Of a stretch of 29,329 nt of DNA, positions 21,452-28,472 are shown piece by piece. Positions within the stretch are counted from its first letter, which is position 1; each line of letters opens with the position of its first letter. The stretch covers positions 1 to 29,329 of the forward strand of contig CAQBGY010000012.1 in NCBI GenBank assembly GCA_948759685.1, written 5' to 3'. The translations under genes and the position numbers were made by a program. The DNA comes from an uncultured Eubacterium sp. (GTDB lineage: Bacteria > Bacillota_A > Clostridia > Lachnospirales > Lachnospiraceae). The notes beneath the pieces are model-generated. The model made no database searches, was not told the DNA's origin, and worked only from the letters and a program-made list of their open reading frames with translations.

Positions 21452-22277
21452 TTACCCCTCTTGCACGTAATGCAGAAAGTAATGCGTTGTATGATGTTAT
21501 AACATCAGATATATCCGTTGTGCTGTAATCAACATCTGTTACCGTTTCCGCTGTGCCTGTCAAGGTCTGCAATGCCGCAACCTCCGTTTTTGTGGCATAT
21601 TCGCTTGCAAGGTCGGCTGTTTTTGCATATGCAGACAGGTCAATGTTTACTGATTTGTCCGTGACTGGCAGTGCAGTTCCGTCAACCTGTACTTCGTTAA
21701 TGACATTTGTTTCTCCGCCGTTTTCCGCAAGATATTCTTCTGCATTTACCCAGTCCCCGTTTTTGCGAAGATACGCCGCGCCTTTTGGTCTTGACGGCAC
21801 TTCTGGTACGCCCGATACTCCGCTGTTCCAGTCTTCGCCGTTTTGAGAATATTCAAGACCGTTTGTACTTGCCCGCAAGTATGGCGCCGCGTTTTCTCCA
21901 CTTGCAGTTTTTACATATTCCATGCCAGACGGTGCTTCTTCTTCTGGTTCTTCTGGCATGACGATTCCACTTTCTGTGATACCTACGCTTGTCCATGTTG
22001 TGCCGATTGTATTTCCACTGATAACTCGCATTTCAAAATTTTTGTTATCAGTCAGCAATTCATTAGGAACGGCGCACTGATTGTCAACAAGGTCAACCCT
22101 GATTTTGTTGCGGTTTTTGTAAAACTCAACCGATTTTGTGCCTGGGATTTCTGCAAATTCATCACCAAAATTAAAGTGCAGTCCAAAATAATTAACTGCG
22201 CCGCTGATAAGCGCGGTTTTATCTCCTGCTGTTCGGCTGATTGCCATATTTTTTATATCAAATTCAAGATATTTCAA
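21444..22277 (-). CDS. Head fibre / BppU-like decoration protein
   Basis: A 277-residue protein with a TTG start at 22277, 7 bases after GGGAGG. The N-terminal 110 residues (MKYLEFDIKNMAISRTAGDK, then NKIRVDLVDNQCAVPNELL) resemble the N-terminal Ig-like domain of BppU-type and head-fibre proteins. A glycine/acid-rich stalk follows (SGMEYVKTASGENAAPYLRA), and the C-terminal part (NIDLSAYAKTADLASEYATK, then VITSYNALLSALRARGVIA) matches the Phage_head_fiber ending. Its place between connector and holin genes fits a capsid-attached fibre, which may bind the cell or mucus. Confidence 0.7.
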   Translation of the reverse strand: MKYLEFDIKNMAISRTAGDKTALISGAVNYFGLHFNFGDEFAEIPGTKSVEFYKNRNKIRVDLVDNQCAVPNELLTDNKNFEMRVISGNTIGTTWTSVGITESGIVMPEEPEEEAPSGMEYVKTASGENAAPYLRASTNGLEYSQNGEDWNSGVSGVPEVPSRPKGAAYLRKNGDWVNAEEYLAENGGETNVINEVQVDGTALPVTDKSVNIDLSAYAKTADLASEYATKTEVAALQTLTGTAETVTDVDYSTTDISDVITSYNALLSALRARGVIA

Positions 22278-22281
22278 TTTA

Positions 22282-22617
22282 TTACCTCCCTGTCCTTGAC
22301 AACGGTATAATGCCGCTAAACAGCTTATCCCGGTCTATGAAATTCCTCGATGTTCCATTTTCGGATGATGACGACTGCCCCTCTGCACCTATCATGTTGT
22401 AATCAAAAAGCGCAATGTTTCGGATGTTGGAATAGTAGTTTTCCAAATCTTCCACGATTGCGCTTTCTGTATAGTGTTTCGGGTAGTTCCTTGCCCGTTT
22501 CACTTCCCTTATTGCATTTTTGATTTTTAGCTTTATAAGTTCAGGCTTAAACTTGGGGTCTGTTGCGGATAATTCCTCTTTCAAATCTTCCAATAGCTCA
22601 TATTCTAAGGTCAGCAT
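22282..22617 (-). CDS. Head-tail connector protein
   Basis: A 111-residue protein. The ATG at 22617 (MLTLEYELLEDLKEELSAT) has AGGAGG 8 bases upstream; the GTG at 22626 is less likely. The helical pattern KPELIKLKIKNAIREVKRAR, YTESAIVEDLENYYSNI and NIALFDYNMIGAEG with a C-terminal F-x-x-I-I-P motif is typical of gp6/gp15-type connector proteins that attach under the portal. It follows the capsid and HeH genes, the normal order. Confidence 0.8.
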   Translation of the reverse strand: MLTLEYELLEDLKEELSATDPKFKPELIKLKIKNAIREVKRARNYPKHYTESAIVEDLENYYSNIRNIALFDYNMIGAEGQSSSSENGTSRNFIDRDKLFSGIIPLSRTGR

Positions 22618-22629
22618 ACCGCCCACCTC

Positions 22630-22881
22630 CTAAAGTTCAAAATGTTCTATCAGTTCCCTTTTAAGGTCTGCTCCATTCATTTCTCCTGCTCCCTCAATTC
22701 CGACTTCTGACGCAAGTGAAACAAGGTCATCTTTACTCATGCGCTGAATGTCGGTCTTGGTATATTGCTGCTCCTCTGGCCTTTCTTCAAATTCAATATC
22801 AGAATCAGAAAAAGGAAGAGTTTCCCCTTCCTTTTCTTTCAGCTTAGACCACATTCTTTTTTTGTGGTAAATCATTCCCAT
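22630..22881 (-). CDS. HeH/LEM-domain small protein
   Basis: An 83-residue protein with AAGGAGG before the ATG. The N-terminus is basic (MIYHKKRMWSKLKEKEG), and the middle is acidic (DSDIEFEERPEEQQ). The last 45 residues (YTKTDIQRMSKDDLVSLASE, then NGADLKRELIEHFEL) form a two-helix HeH/LEM or Rho-N-like domain. Such short proteins commonly sit between capsid and connector genes in Firmicutes phages; nucleic-acid or connector binding is suspected, not shown. Confidence 0.75.
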   Translation of the reverse strand: MGMIYHKKRMWSKLKEKEGETLPFSDSDIEFEERPEEQQYTKTDIQRMSKDDLVSLASEVGIEGAGEMNGADLKRELIEHFEL

Positions 22882-22893
22882 AACGTTTCCTCC

Positions 22894-23727
22894 TTATGCT
22901 CCGGTGTTTCCCCCACCGAAGCTAATCTTGATTAACTTGCTCTTGTCGTAAACATACGGAGCAAACATTTTGGAGCCTGTAATCAGGGTTTTTCTTCCAA
23001 GAATATCCCTGTCAAACTCTACAAGCGTATTTCTCTTTGAAATGATAGCCAGTGCGCCTGGTTTGATGATAAATCCCTCATTCTTTGTTTTCAGCCTGTT
23101 GGACGTGACAATCTGGCAGCCGTAAATCATGCCAACCGTTCCCTTTACAATGATGTCTGCACCCATCTGCGTATTTGGAATCCAGTCAGATGATTTCCTT
23201 AATGCTGTATGCACTTTTGGTGGAACCACAAGAACTTTTTCTCCGTCAATCTCCTCTCCGAAAAGTTCCAAATCCTCTGCAATCCTGTCTGTAACCTTTG
23301 TAGCTGTAGATGTTCCGACCAAAGAAGCTGTTGTGCTTGCTGCATCAATCAAACTGCTCTCTACCCCGTCTGCAACAGCAATCGTAATCTGCCTTGCAGC
23401 TTCATCAAGAGGATCTCCAAATCCCATAACAGCCCCTCTGTCTGTAATCTCAATTCCAAGACCATACTCCATGATTTCAACTTCTTCTTCGGTCTGCGTT
23501 AATTTCTTGATTGGCAGGTCTTCATCTTCTGCTACCTTCTCTGCGCTTCCTACATAATTAAATGACGGAAGTTTCACCTTGCTCCCTGGCTGCCCTTCAA
23601 GCGTATCATCTACAAGTGCAAGCGGCGTAAACCTAATTGCGTCAATCAGCTTTTTGTTAATAAGGTCTCCGACCACCTCTGGGTCGAACAAATCTGCGAT
23701 TCCTGTAACTCCTGCTGGTAATGCCAT
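22894..23727 (-). CDS. Major capsid protein, N4-gp56-like HK97 fold
   Basis: A 277-residue protein with GGAGG before the ATG. It starts MALPAGVTGIADLFDPEVVG and contains IRFTPLALVDDTLEGQPGSK, VEIMEYGLGIEITDRGAVM, KVLVVPPKVHTALRKSSDW, then FIIKPGALAIISKRNTLVE and a C-terminal SKLIKISFGGG. This is the N4-gp56-type major capsid pattern common in Lachnospiraceae phages. It lies right after the scaffold gene and before connectors. No separate protease is seen, so assembly probably uses the scaffold protein without a maturation protease, or the protease is outside this window. Confidence 0.9.
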   Translation of the reverse strand: MALPAGVTGIADLFDPEVVGDLINKKLIDAIRFTPLALVDDTLEGQPGSKVKLPSFNYVGSAEKVAEDEDLPIKKLTQTEEEVEIMEYGLGIEITDRGAVMGFGDPLDEAARQITIAVADGVESSLIDAASTTASLVGTSTATKVTDRIAEDLELFGEEIDGEKVLVVPPKVHTALRKSSDWIPNTQMGADIIVKGTVGMIYGCQIVTSNRLKTKNEGFIIKPGALAIISKRNTLVEFDRDILGRKTLITGSKMFAPYVYDKSKLIKISFGGGNTGA

Positions 23728-23730
23728 ACT

Positions 23731-24426
23731 TTATTTTCCTCCTTGTTCTGCTTTCCTTAATCTTTCATATCCGTCTGGGTCGGAGCGTTTGAGTTTAACC
23801 CTGTCCGCTACCCCCATCTTTGTAAACTGTTCTAATGTAACAACCTTTCCGTCACCCGTTCCGGCATTCATCTGCGGTCTTGATTTAATAAATTCCGCTT
23901 CATACTCTTTCTTTTTCCTCTTGTCTACGGCAAGCTGGATTTTCAATTTTGCATCAAAATCGTCGTCAACCTCTGCGATCGCCATCTGGCTTGCTTCGTC
24001 CGGCGTGTATTTAAGCTCGCCAAGGTAATACTTTTCCAGTTTGTTGATTTTGTTTTCCCTCAAAAGCTGCTGGAATTGTTCTTCCCTTTCCGCTTCTCGC
24101 TCTGCCTTTTCTGCGTCTACCCTTTCTTTTTCAGACAGCTTTGCGTTGTACTTTTTCTTGTACTCTGCCGCCTCGCTTGCGGCGCGCTCCTGTGCCTTTT
24201 TCACCTTGGCGAGTTCTACCATAAGTTCCTGAACAGTAGGCTCTTTTCCGTCATCTGCTGGCGGTGTCTGCTGGCCGTCTTGCTCTTTTCCGTCATCTGT
24301 TGGCGGTGTCTGCTGTCCGTCTTGCTCTTTTCCGTCATCTGCTGGCGGTGTCTGCTGTCCGTCTTGCTCTCCCGGCTCTGCAAAAAACTGTAGGTTCATT
24401 GGGATTTTTCTGCTTTCTTTGCTCAT
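23731..24426 (-). CDS. Capsid scaffolding protein (DUF4355-like) with tandem repeats
   Basis: A 231-residue protein. The ATG at 24426 (MSKESRKIPMNLQFFAE) has AGAGGT 7 bases upstream. The M-N-L-Q-F-F-A motif near the N-terminus is typical of this scaffold family. Residues 20-62 are three 14-residue repeats of EQDGQQTPPADDGK type, followed by a long charged helix (about 65-150, ELMVELAKVKKAQERAASEA) and a conserved C-terminal part (MNAGTGDGKVVTLEQFTKMG, RSDPDGYERLRKAE). It guides shell assembly and is then lost. It comes directly before the major capsid gene. Confidence 0.85.
   Translation of the reverse strand: MSKESRKIPMNLQFFAEPGEQDGQQTPPADDGKEQDGQQTPPTDDGKEQDGQQTPPADDGKEPTVQELMVELAKVKKAQERAASEAAEYKKKYNAKLSEKERVDAEKAEREAEREEQFQQLLRENKINKLEKYYLGELKYTPDEASQMAIAEVDDDFDAKLKIQLAVDKRKKKEYEAEFIKSRPQMNAGTGDGKVVTLEQFTKMGVADRVKLKRSDPDGYERLRKAEQGGK
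24241..24366 (-). repeat. Three 42-bp tandem repeats in the scaffold gene
   Basis: Units at 24241-24282, 24283-24324 and 24325-24366 differ by only one or two bases. Each encodes the same 14 acidic residues, so copy number can change without breaking the frame. Confidence 0.95.
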
Positions 24427-24590
24427 TCTTCTTACCTCTTTCTGCGTTTTAATGTGTTCCCTCACAATATTTTTGGGTTTGCGATTTTCGATTTCCCTAT
24501 CGTTTTGCGAAACTTGTATTGCGCTGTCCCTAGCGCAAAATAAAAGCACACGGATTTCTCCATGTGCTTAATTGCTGAAAATATTTAGTT
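24427..24590 (-). promoter_or_regulatory. Noncoding leader of the scaffold-capsid genes
   Basis: This 164-base gap holds two strong hairpins. The first (24544-24569) has a 10-bp stem, AAGCACATGG with CCGTGTGCTT including one G-U pair, followed by TTATTTTG, a terminator shape. The second (24519-24538) is a perfect 7-bp stem, TTGCGCT/AGCGCAA. A small CGAT/ATCG hairpin follows. No convincing promoter was found. Confidence 0.55.
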
Positions 24591-25214
24591 TTAAATGTAC
24601 CGCACTGTACAGCGGCAATTCGAAAGTTCCTTGTAATCAATTCCATAAAAAGTGTCATGCGGGAATCGCATGAGCGTATTTCCAACAACGAACGTATCTT
24701 CTATTGGAATTATCATACTGTCTAACCTTTTGTGTGTTTTCCTTACCTTTTGGTCTTTTTCTGTTATCCATTGTTTTTCTGTTTTTCCGTCTGCTATCGC
24801 ATTTGCAAAATCTTTGTAATTTAGCGTACTGTTTGCTTCGTTGACAGATATAAGTACGCCTCTGTCTTCCGAAAGATAAAATTCTTCGTCAATGTGTTTT
24901 AGCGTAGTATCAACTGTTTCTTCTGAAAATTCCTTTATGTGTTCTTCAATGTATTTGTCGATTTTCATATATTCAACAACCAAGTCTGAATATCTTGACT
25001 GTATCTGCGATACGATAAACCGCTTATCCATATAACTTTTTTCTTTCATCACAAGAAAAAGAGAGAAAAGAAAAAGAATGATTTCTTTCATATCCTTTGC
25101 GAATTTCTTTCTTTCTTCCTTTCCCTCTTCTGAAAGTTCCATTTCATCAAAATAGGCATCTATGTCTAATATTTCATCTTCTGAAAAGTCGTTTAACTCG
25201 TCAATTTCTCTCAC
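24591..25214 (-). CDS. MuF-like minor head protein
   Basis: A 207-residue protein starting at GTG 25214, about 10 bases after GGAGGG, overlapping the end of the portal gene region. The N-terminal half is acidic and helical, with one hydrophobic stretch (IILFLFSLFLVM, 45-56). The C-terminal 60 residues (KQWITEKDQKVRKTHKRLDS, then FPHDTFYGIDYKELSNCRCT) show the MuF signature W-x-T-x-x-D-x-x-V-R-x-x-H and N-C-R-C. Such proteins sit inside the head next to the portal and may leave with the DNA. It is shorter than many MuF proteins, which suggests a reduced version. Confidence 0.8.
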   Translation of the reverse strand: MREIDELNDFSEDEILDIDAYFDEMELSEEGKEERKKFAKDMKEIILFLFSLFLVMKEKSYMDKRFIVSQIQSRYSDLVVEYMKIDKYIEEHIKEFSEETVDTTLKHIDEEFYLSEDRGVLISVNEANSTLNYKDFANAIADGKTEKQWITEKDQKVRKTHKRLDSMIIPIEDTFVVGNTLMRFPHDTFYGIDYKELSNCRCTVRYI

Positions 25215-25220
25215 ATCTTA

Positions 25221-26792
25221 TCATCCCTCCGCTTTCTCTGGGTTTTCTTTTGACATTCCGTCAAGCATTGGCGAATTAGATATTTGCGCTTCTATTCCGC
25301 CGTCTGTTGTCCTTGTTTCTTCTGTTCCTTCGTTAGCCGTTGGTTTTGTGATTTTACTTTTCTGAATAGCCTCTATCATTTCCCGGCTGTCAATCCATAC
25401 CTGCTCTGGGTCGTCAAACGCATTTGCTCCTTTGATAACGTGTTCTCCATAAAATCCCAAATTCAGCAACGTTGCCATGTAATTTGCCTTTATCGTTAGT
25501 TCATAATTTTTCTGCCTTTTTATGTTTGGCTTTGTGTCCGAATATTTTATGTCTAAAATCGGGCTGTCCTGTGGAATGTAGGGAGAAATTTGCATTGCCC
25601 TGCAAACAACCCTCACTTCTTCCATTTTGCAATCTTCTGTAATGTTTTGCTGCTTATTCGCTGCGTTTTCCGCTGCGCTCCATCCTGTAGCATCCGATGT
25701 TGCTATTCCGGTTGAATTTGAAACATTTTCGCTTCTTTGCGGAACGTCGCACTCTTCCAGAATGATCGACCTGTCATAAACTATTTTATTTAAAAGCCCA
25801 TCATAGTTGTAATCAAGTGTCAGAGGGTTTATTGTCGGGGATTTTCCGTCCTGCGTGGTGAACGTCCTGACAATCTCTCCTGTCTTCGGGTTTATTTCGT
25901 TTCCGTTTTCGTCTACAGGGAAGTCCACATCGTTGTAATGCCAGAGAGAATTTGTGTTCTGCTGTATCGAGTTCATAAAATTCGAGCGTAAAGCATTAAG
26001 GTCGTTCATTGCCGGTATCTGGTGTTCAAAACATCCCATTCTGTCATAAGAACGAATCCACTCAATTATCGGTAGCATTCCGAGCGGGTTTTTTTCCCCG
26101 CTTCGCTCCCTTTCAAACCAATTTGTGATTGGCTCTCCATTATCATCTTTTTGTATTTTCCCGTTTTTTATTTTCAGTGCGCCGGAGATTTCAAATCTTT
26201 GCTGTTTCGTGAAGCAGGTAAAATATTTGTTTCCCATTTCATCTTCTCGGTAAGACACTGCAAGCAAAGGTCTATGGTCTGGATAATATCTTGACTTGAC
26301 AATAAATGTTGTTCTTGGGTCTAGTATGTTTAATGCGAAGTAGCTATCTCCTTCTTCATATTCCGTGTTTATATCTATGTAACTAAACCCTGTTCCACAT
26401 ATCTCAATGAACCTTGCAAGCTCCTGTGTCCTTTTTCTCACCTTTGCCATTTCGTATTGCTCGTTAAGCAGTGCAATAGATGTGGATTCGTCTTTCTTTT
26501 CTCCACTGTCTTTTTCCCCTCTCTGCACCATGCTTATTGGGAAACCCCAGATAAATCCGAGCTTAAATTCCGTGATTTTGTGCGCTAAGTTATCAGGGCA
26601 GAAACTTTGAATGTCTTTTCTGGTTGTTTTGATTGCTGTATTCGGCTGTTCCCCGGCTTCATAATTCAACAAAAAATCGCACCGTGCGGCATTGATTAAA
26701 TGCTTTGGCAGTGCGTTCCTCAAAACCCTTATTACATTTTTCTCTGTGATTTCCGGCTCGTCTGTAAAGATTTCCAATCTGCCTATTTGCAT
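25221..26792 (-). CDS. Portal protein, SPP1 gp6-like
   Basis: A 523-residue protein with AAAGGCGG before the ATG. It has the pattern of phage_prot_Gp6: LINAARCDFLLNYEAGEQPN, then LAHKITEFKLGFIWGFPISM, FIEICGTGFSYIDIN, PIIEWIRSYDRMGCFEHQIP, the clip-stem region (LNALRSNFMNSIQQNTNSLW) and the C-terminal wing (QRSENVSNSTGIATSDATGW). Length is normal for the family. It forms the dodecameric DNA gate at one capsid vertex and docks the terminase. Four small genes and two regulators separate it from the large terminase gene. Confidence 0.92.
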   Translation of the reverse strand: MQIGRLEIFTDEPEITEKNVIRVLRNALPKHLINAARCDFLLNYEAGEQPNTAIKTTRKDIQSFCPDNLAHKITEFKLGFIWGFPISMVQRGEKDSGEKKDESTSIALLNEQYEMAKVRKRTQELARFIEICGTGFSYIDINTEYEEGDSYFALNILDPRTTFIVKSRYYPDHRPLLAVSYREDEMGNKYFTCFTKQQRFEISGALKIKNGKIQKDDNGEPITNWFERERSGEKNPLGMLPIIEWIRSYDRMGCFEHQIPAMNDLNALRSNFMNSIQQNTNSLWHYNDVDFPVDENGNEINPKTGEIVRTFTTQDGKSPTINPLTLDYNYDGLLNKIVYDRSIILEECDVPQRSENVSNSTGIATSDATGWSAAENAANKQQNITEDCKMEEVRVVCRAMQISPYIPQDSPILDIKYSDTKPNIKRQKNYELTIKANYMATLLNLGFYGEHVIKGANAFDDPEQVWIDSREMIEAIQKSKITKPTANEGTEETRTTDGGIEAQISNSPMLDGMSKENPEKAEG

Positions 26793-26805
26793 TTAGTCAC
26801 CGCCT

Positions 26806-27006
26806 TTAAATGAATGTCACGCCAGAACTACAGCTTCTTTTTGGAACCGGCTTATTCTCTGCTTTTCCGGTTTGCGTTCTGTAAATTACAAGTTTATTGC
26901 AATTTTTACATTTTACTATTTTGTCTATAGTTGACCGCCCATCATGTGTTCCTACATGAGAATTGCATTGTGGGCAGAATATTTTTACTGGTTTATATTT
27001 CTTCAT
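26806..27006 (-). CDS. Small zinc-ribbon protein (66 residues)
   Basis: Contains FCPQC (10-14) and VKCKNCNKLV (31-40), two CxxC knuckles of a zinc ribbon, and ends in a basic, serine-rich tail (VPKRSCSSGVTFI). It resembles Com-like zinc-ribbon proteins next to phage head genes. The stop lies just before the portal ribosome binding site. Function unknown. Confidence 0.7.
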   Translation of the reverse strand: MKKYKPVKIFCPQCNSHVGTHDGRSTIDKIVKCKNCNKLVIYRTQTGKAENKPVPKRSCSSGVTFI

Positions 27007-27016
27007 GCCACACCGC

Positions 27017-27187
27017 CTAATTATTTACATATATCTTTTCTTCGCAAACAGGGCATACAATATAACTCTGCCATTCGTTCATGCCTGTCTGCATGGTTTT
27101 GACATCTTCTTTTTCATATTGCAGCTTGCTTTCACAATAACTGCACTTTACATTACGCTTTCCGTACTCAATCACTTTTATTGCCAT
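27017..27187 (-). CDS. Small CxxC/CxxC protein (56 residues)
   Basis: The ATG at 27187 has AGGTGG 6 bases upstream. It begins MAIKVIEYGKRNVKCSYCES and ends with YIVCPVCEEKIYVNN, giving two CxxC pairs about 27 residues apart, a likely zinc ribbon. It lies between two other Cys-rich small genes. Function unknown. Confidence 0.7.
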   Translation of the reverse strand: MAIKVIEYGKRNVKCSYCESKLQYEKEDVKTMQTGMNEWQSYIVCPVCEEKIYVNN

Positions 27188-27197
27188 GTCTCACCAC

Positions 27198-27362
27198 CTA
27201 ACCGAATAACTGTCCTACATATTTTCCGGCAAATTTTCGGACTTTTTTCTTCCCACATTTCTTACACACGCACATAGCCGTCAATACTTCCAATCCGTCA
27301 TAACTAAAATGAGAATGTTTTGGTTCTTCTATCCGTTTCCAATCATGTACGCAAAATTTCAT
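27198..27362 (-). CDS. Small Cys/His-rich protein (54 residues)
   Basis: The ATG at 27362 has GGAGGG 4 bases upstream. It begins MKFCVHDWKRIEEPKHSHFS; CVHDW and CVCKKCGKKK provide the metal ligands, and the C-terminus is basic (VRKFAGKYVGQLFG). It looks like a one-knuckle zinc protein. It ends 11 bases before the next small gene. Confidence 0.7.
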   Translation of the reverse strand: MKFCVHDWKRIEEPKHSHFSYDGLEVLTAMCVCKKCGKKKVRKFAGKYVGQLFG

Positions 27363-27392
27363 AATTCCCTCCAAAATAAAAGAAACATCCGA

Positions 27393-27611
27393 TTATTGCT
27401 CGGTAATCTCCCGTTCTTCTTTTTCATATCCATCGCAATTTAAACATAGTGGCGGATTCATTCCATATCTTTTATGATTTTCATTCATGCAAGCATAATG
27501 CACTCCGAAAGCTCCCGCACTTACACCGCAACAATGTTTGCAATCACTTGGTTTTCCAAATAATATTTCTTTTAATTTCTTAGATTTTTCTACATCTTCT
27601 ACAAAATCCAT
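27393..27611 (-). CDS. Small Cys-rich protein (72 residues)
   Basis: GAGAGGG lies 5 bases before the ATG. Six cysteines are seen, in DCKHCC (23-28), HYAC and PLCLNC, with a GAFGVHYACMNENHK segment between. This arrangement suggests zinc binding. No family recognised. It belongs to the run of four tiny Cys-rich genes between the regulators and the portal gene. Confidence 0.65.
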   Translation of the reverse strand: MDFVEDVEKSKKLKEILFGKPSDCKHCCGVSAGAFGVHYACMNENHKRYGMNPPLCLNCDGYEKEEREITEQ

Positions 27612-27635
27612 AATTACCCTCTCTTTCTCCGCAAA

Positions 27636-27866
27636 TCAAATATCCATATGTCGTATCACTCTCATAATCTTAGAGATAGTTTTCTTTGATACTTTCTTAA
27701 CTGCCGACACGCACATGCCCATTTCCATTGCACAGTATTCATAAGTATACTGTTTATTTCGCAATTCAAAGAAAAGCAATTCTTCTTCCATAAAGTTTGC
27801 GTGTTCCTTTATGTAGTCTTGCTCGTCCTTTGTAAATTCGGGGATTATGTTTTTGGTTCGGCTCAT
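27636..27866 (-). CDS. Small helix-turn-helix (sigma region 4-like) protein
   Basis: A 76-residue protein with AAGGAGGGG before the ATG. EFTKDEQDYIKEHANFMEEE leads into a helix-turn-helix: YTYEYCAMEMGMCVSAVKKV, then SKKTISKIMRVIRHM. This is the size and shape of phage sigma-70 region 4-like activators. Together with the 144-residue protein upstream it makes two region-4-like proteins in tandem. It may help RNA polymerase read late genes. Confidence 0.65.
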   Translation of the reverse strand: MSRTKNIIPEFTKDEQDYIKEHANFMEEELLFFELRNKQYTYEYCAMEMGMCVSAVKKVSKKTISKIMRVIRHMDI

Positions 27867-28023
27867 GAAATCCCCTCCTTAAATCTGATTTTTCCCATGC
27901 AAAAAGACGCTACCGTTGCGGCAACGCCTTTTCATTCGGGGGATTTTGTCAACGAAAAACTCTGTCGAGATTTCATCTCAATTATAATTATAAAAAATTT
28001 TTCCCGAACATATCGAACAAGTT
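27867..28023 (-). promoter_or_regulatory. 157-base intergenic region with terminator-like hairpin
   Basis: Contains a hairpin at 27901-27932 (outer AAAAGGCG with CGTCTTTT, inner GTTG/CAAC) followed by TTTTTG on the minus strand, an AT-rich stretch with TATAATTATAAT near 27975-27990, and an isolated TTGACA (27952-27947) without a matching -10 box. A late promoter activated by the region-4-like proteins could lie here, but no consensus promoter is visible. Confidence 0.4.
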
Positions 28024-28458
28024 TTATTTTTCCATAAATCTGTTAAAAGCCATTCTGATACTATCCTCGGTATTCCCTCCGCCAATTCGGTCAGCTACTT
28101 TATTCCATGAAAGATTTTCAATGAACCGCAGATTGATAATCCTTCTCATACGGCTGTCAGAAATGCTTGCAATAAATTCCTCTACTTTGTTCAGTGTTTC
28201 AAGAAGCTCCATTTCAAGGCTTGTCAACGTTGCCTTTCTTGAATATAGCAATGTTTTTTTTCGGCTGTATTCTGGATATGGGAAACCTTCAATTTTAAAT
28301 GATTGCAAGCCACCCTCTCCTCCCCTAACCTTGTCACATACGGTCTTTTCGCTTTCAATTCGTTCAATCTGTCGTTCCGTCTGCTCTATTCTTTGTCGGA
28401 CTTCCTTTATTTCTTCCTGCAAATCTGAATACTGTATCAAAATTTCCTTGCTTACCAT
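28024..28458 (-). CDS. RinA/DUF1492-like late transcription regulator
   Basis: A 144-residue protein with AAGGAGG 8 bases before the ATG. Residues 10-45 are a coiled coil (YSDLQEEIKEVRQRIEQTER), residues 45-75 a linker (GGLQSFKIEGFPYPEYSRKK), and residues 80-144 a second coil plus a sigma region 4-like helix-turn-helix (RMRRIINLRFIENLSWNKVA, then DSIRMAFNRF). This is the domain order of DUF1492/ArpU/RinA-type phage proteins, which activate late or packaging genes in Gram-positive phages. It usually precedes the terminase genes; here it follows the large terminase by 14 bases. Confidence 0.75.
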   Translation of the reverse strand: MVSKEILIQYSDLQEEIKEVRQRIEQTERQIERIESEKTVCDKVRGGEGGLQSFKIEGFPYPEYSRKKTLLYSRKATLTSLEMELLETLNKVEEFIASISDSRMRRIINLRFIENLSWNKVADRIGGGNTEDSIRMAFNRFMEK

Positions 28459-28472
28459 GTATGTAACCTCCT

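Noticed and set aside
24427..24549. 41-codon N-terminal extension of the scaffold gene
   Set aside because: The MNLQFFA start region of the family begins at the ATG 24426, with its own ribosome binding site; the extension covers noncoding hairpins.
27947..27952. TTGACA as -35 box of a late promoter
   Set aside because: No -10-like hexamer at 16-18 bases downstream on the minus strand.
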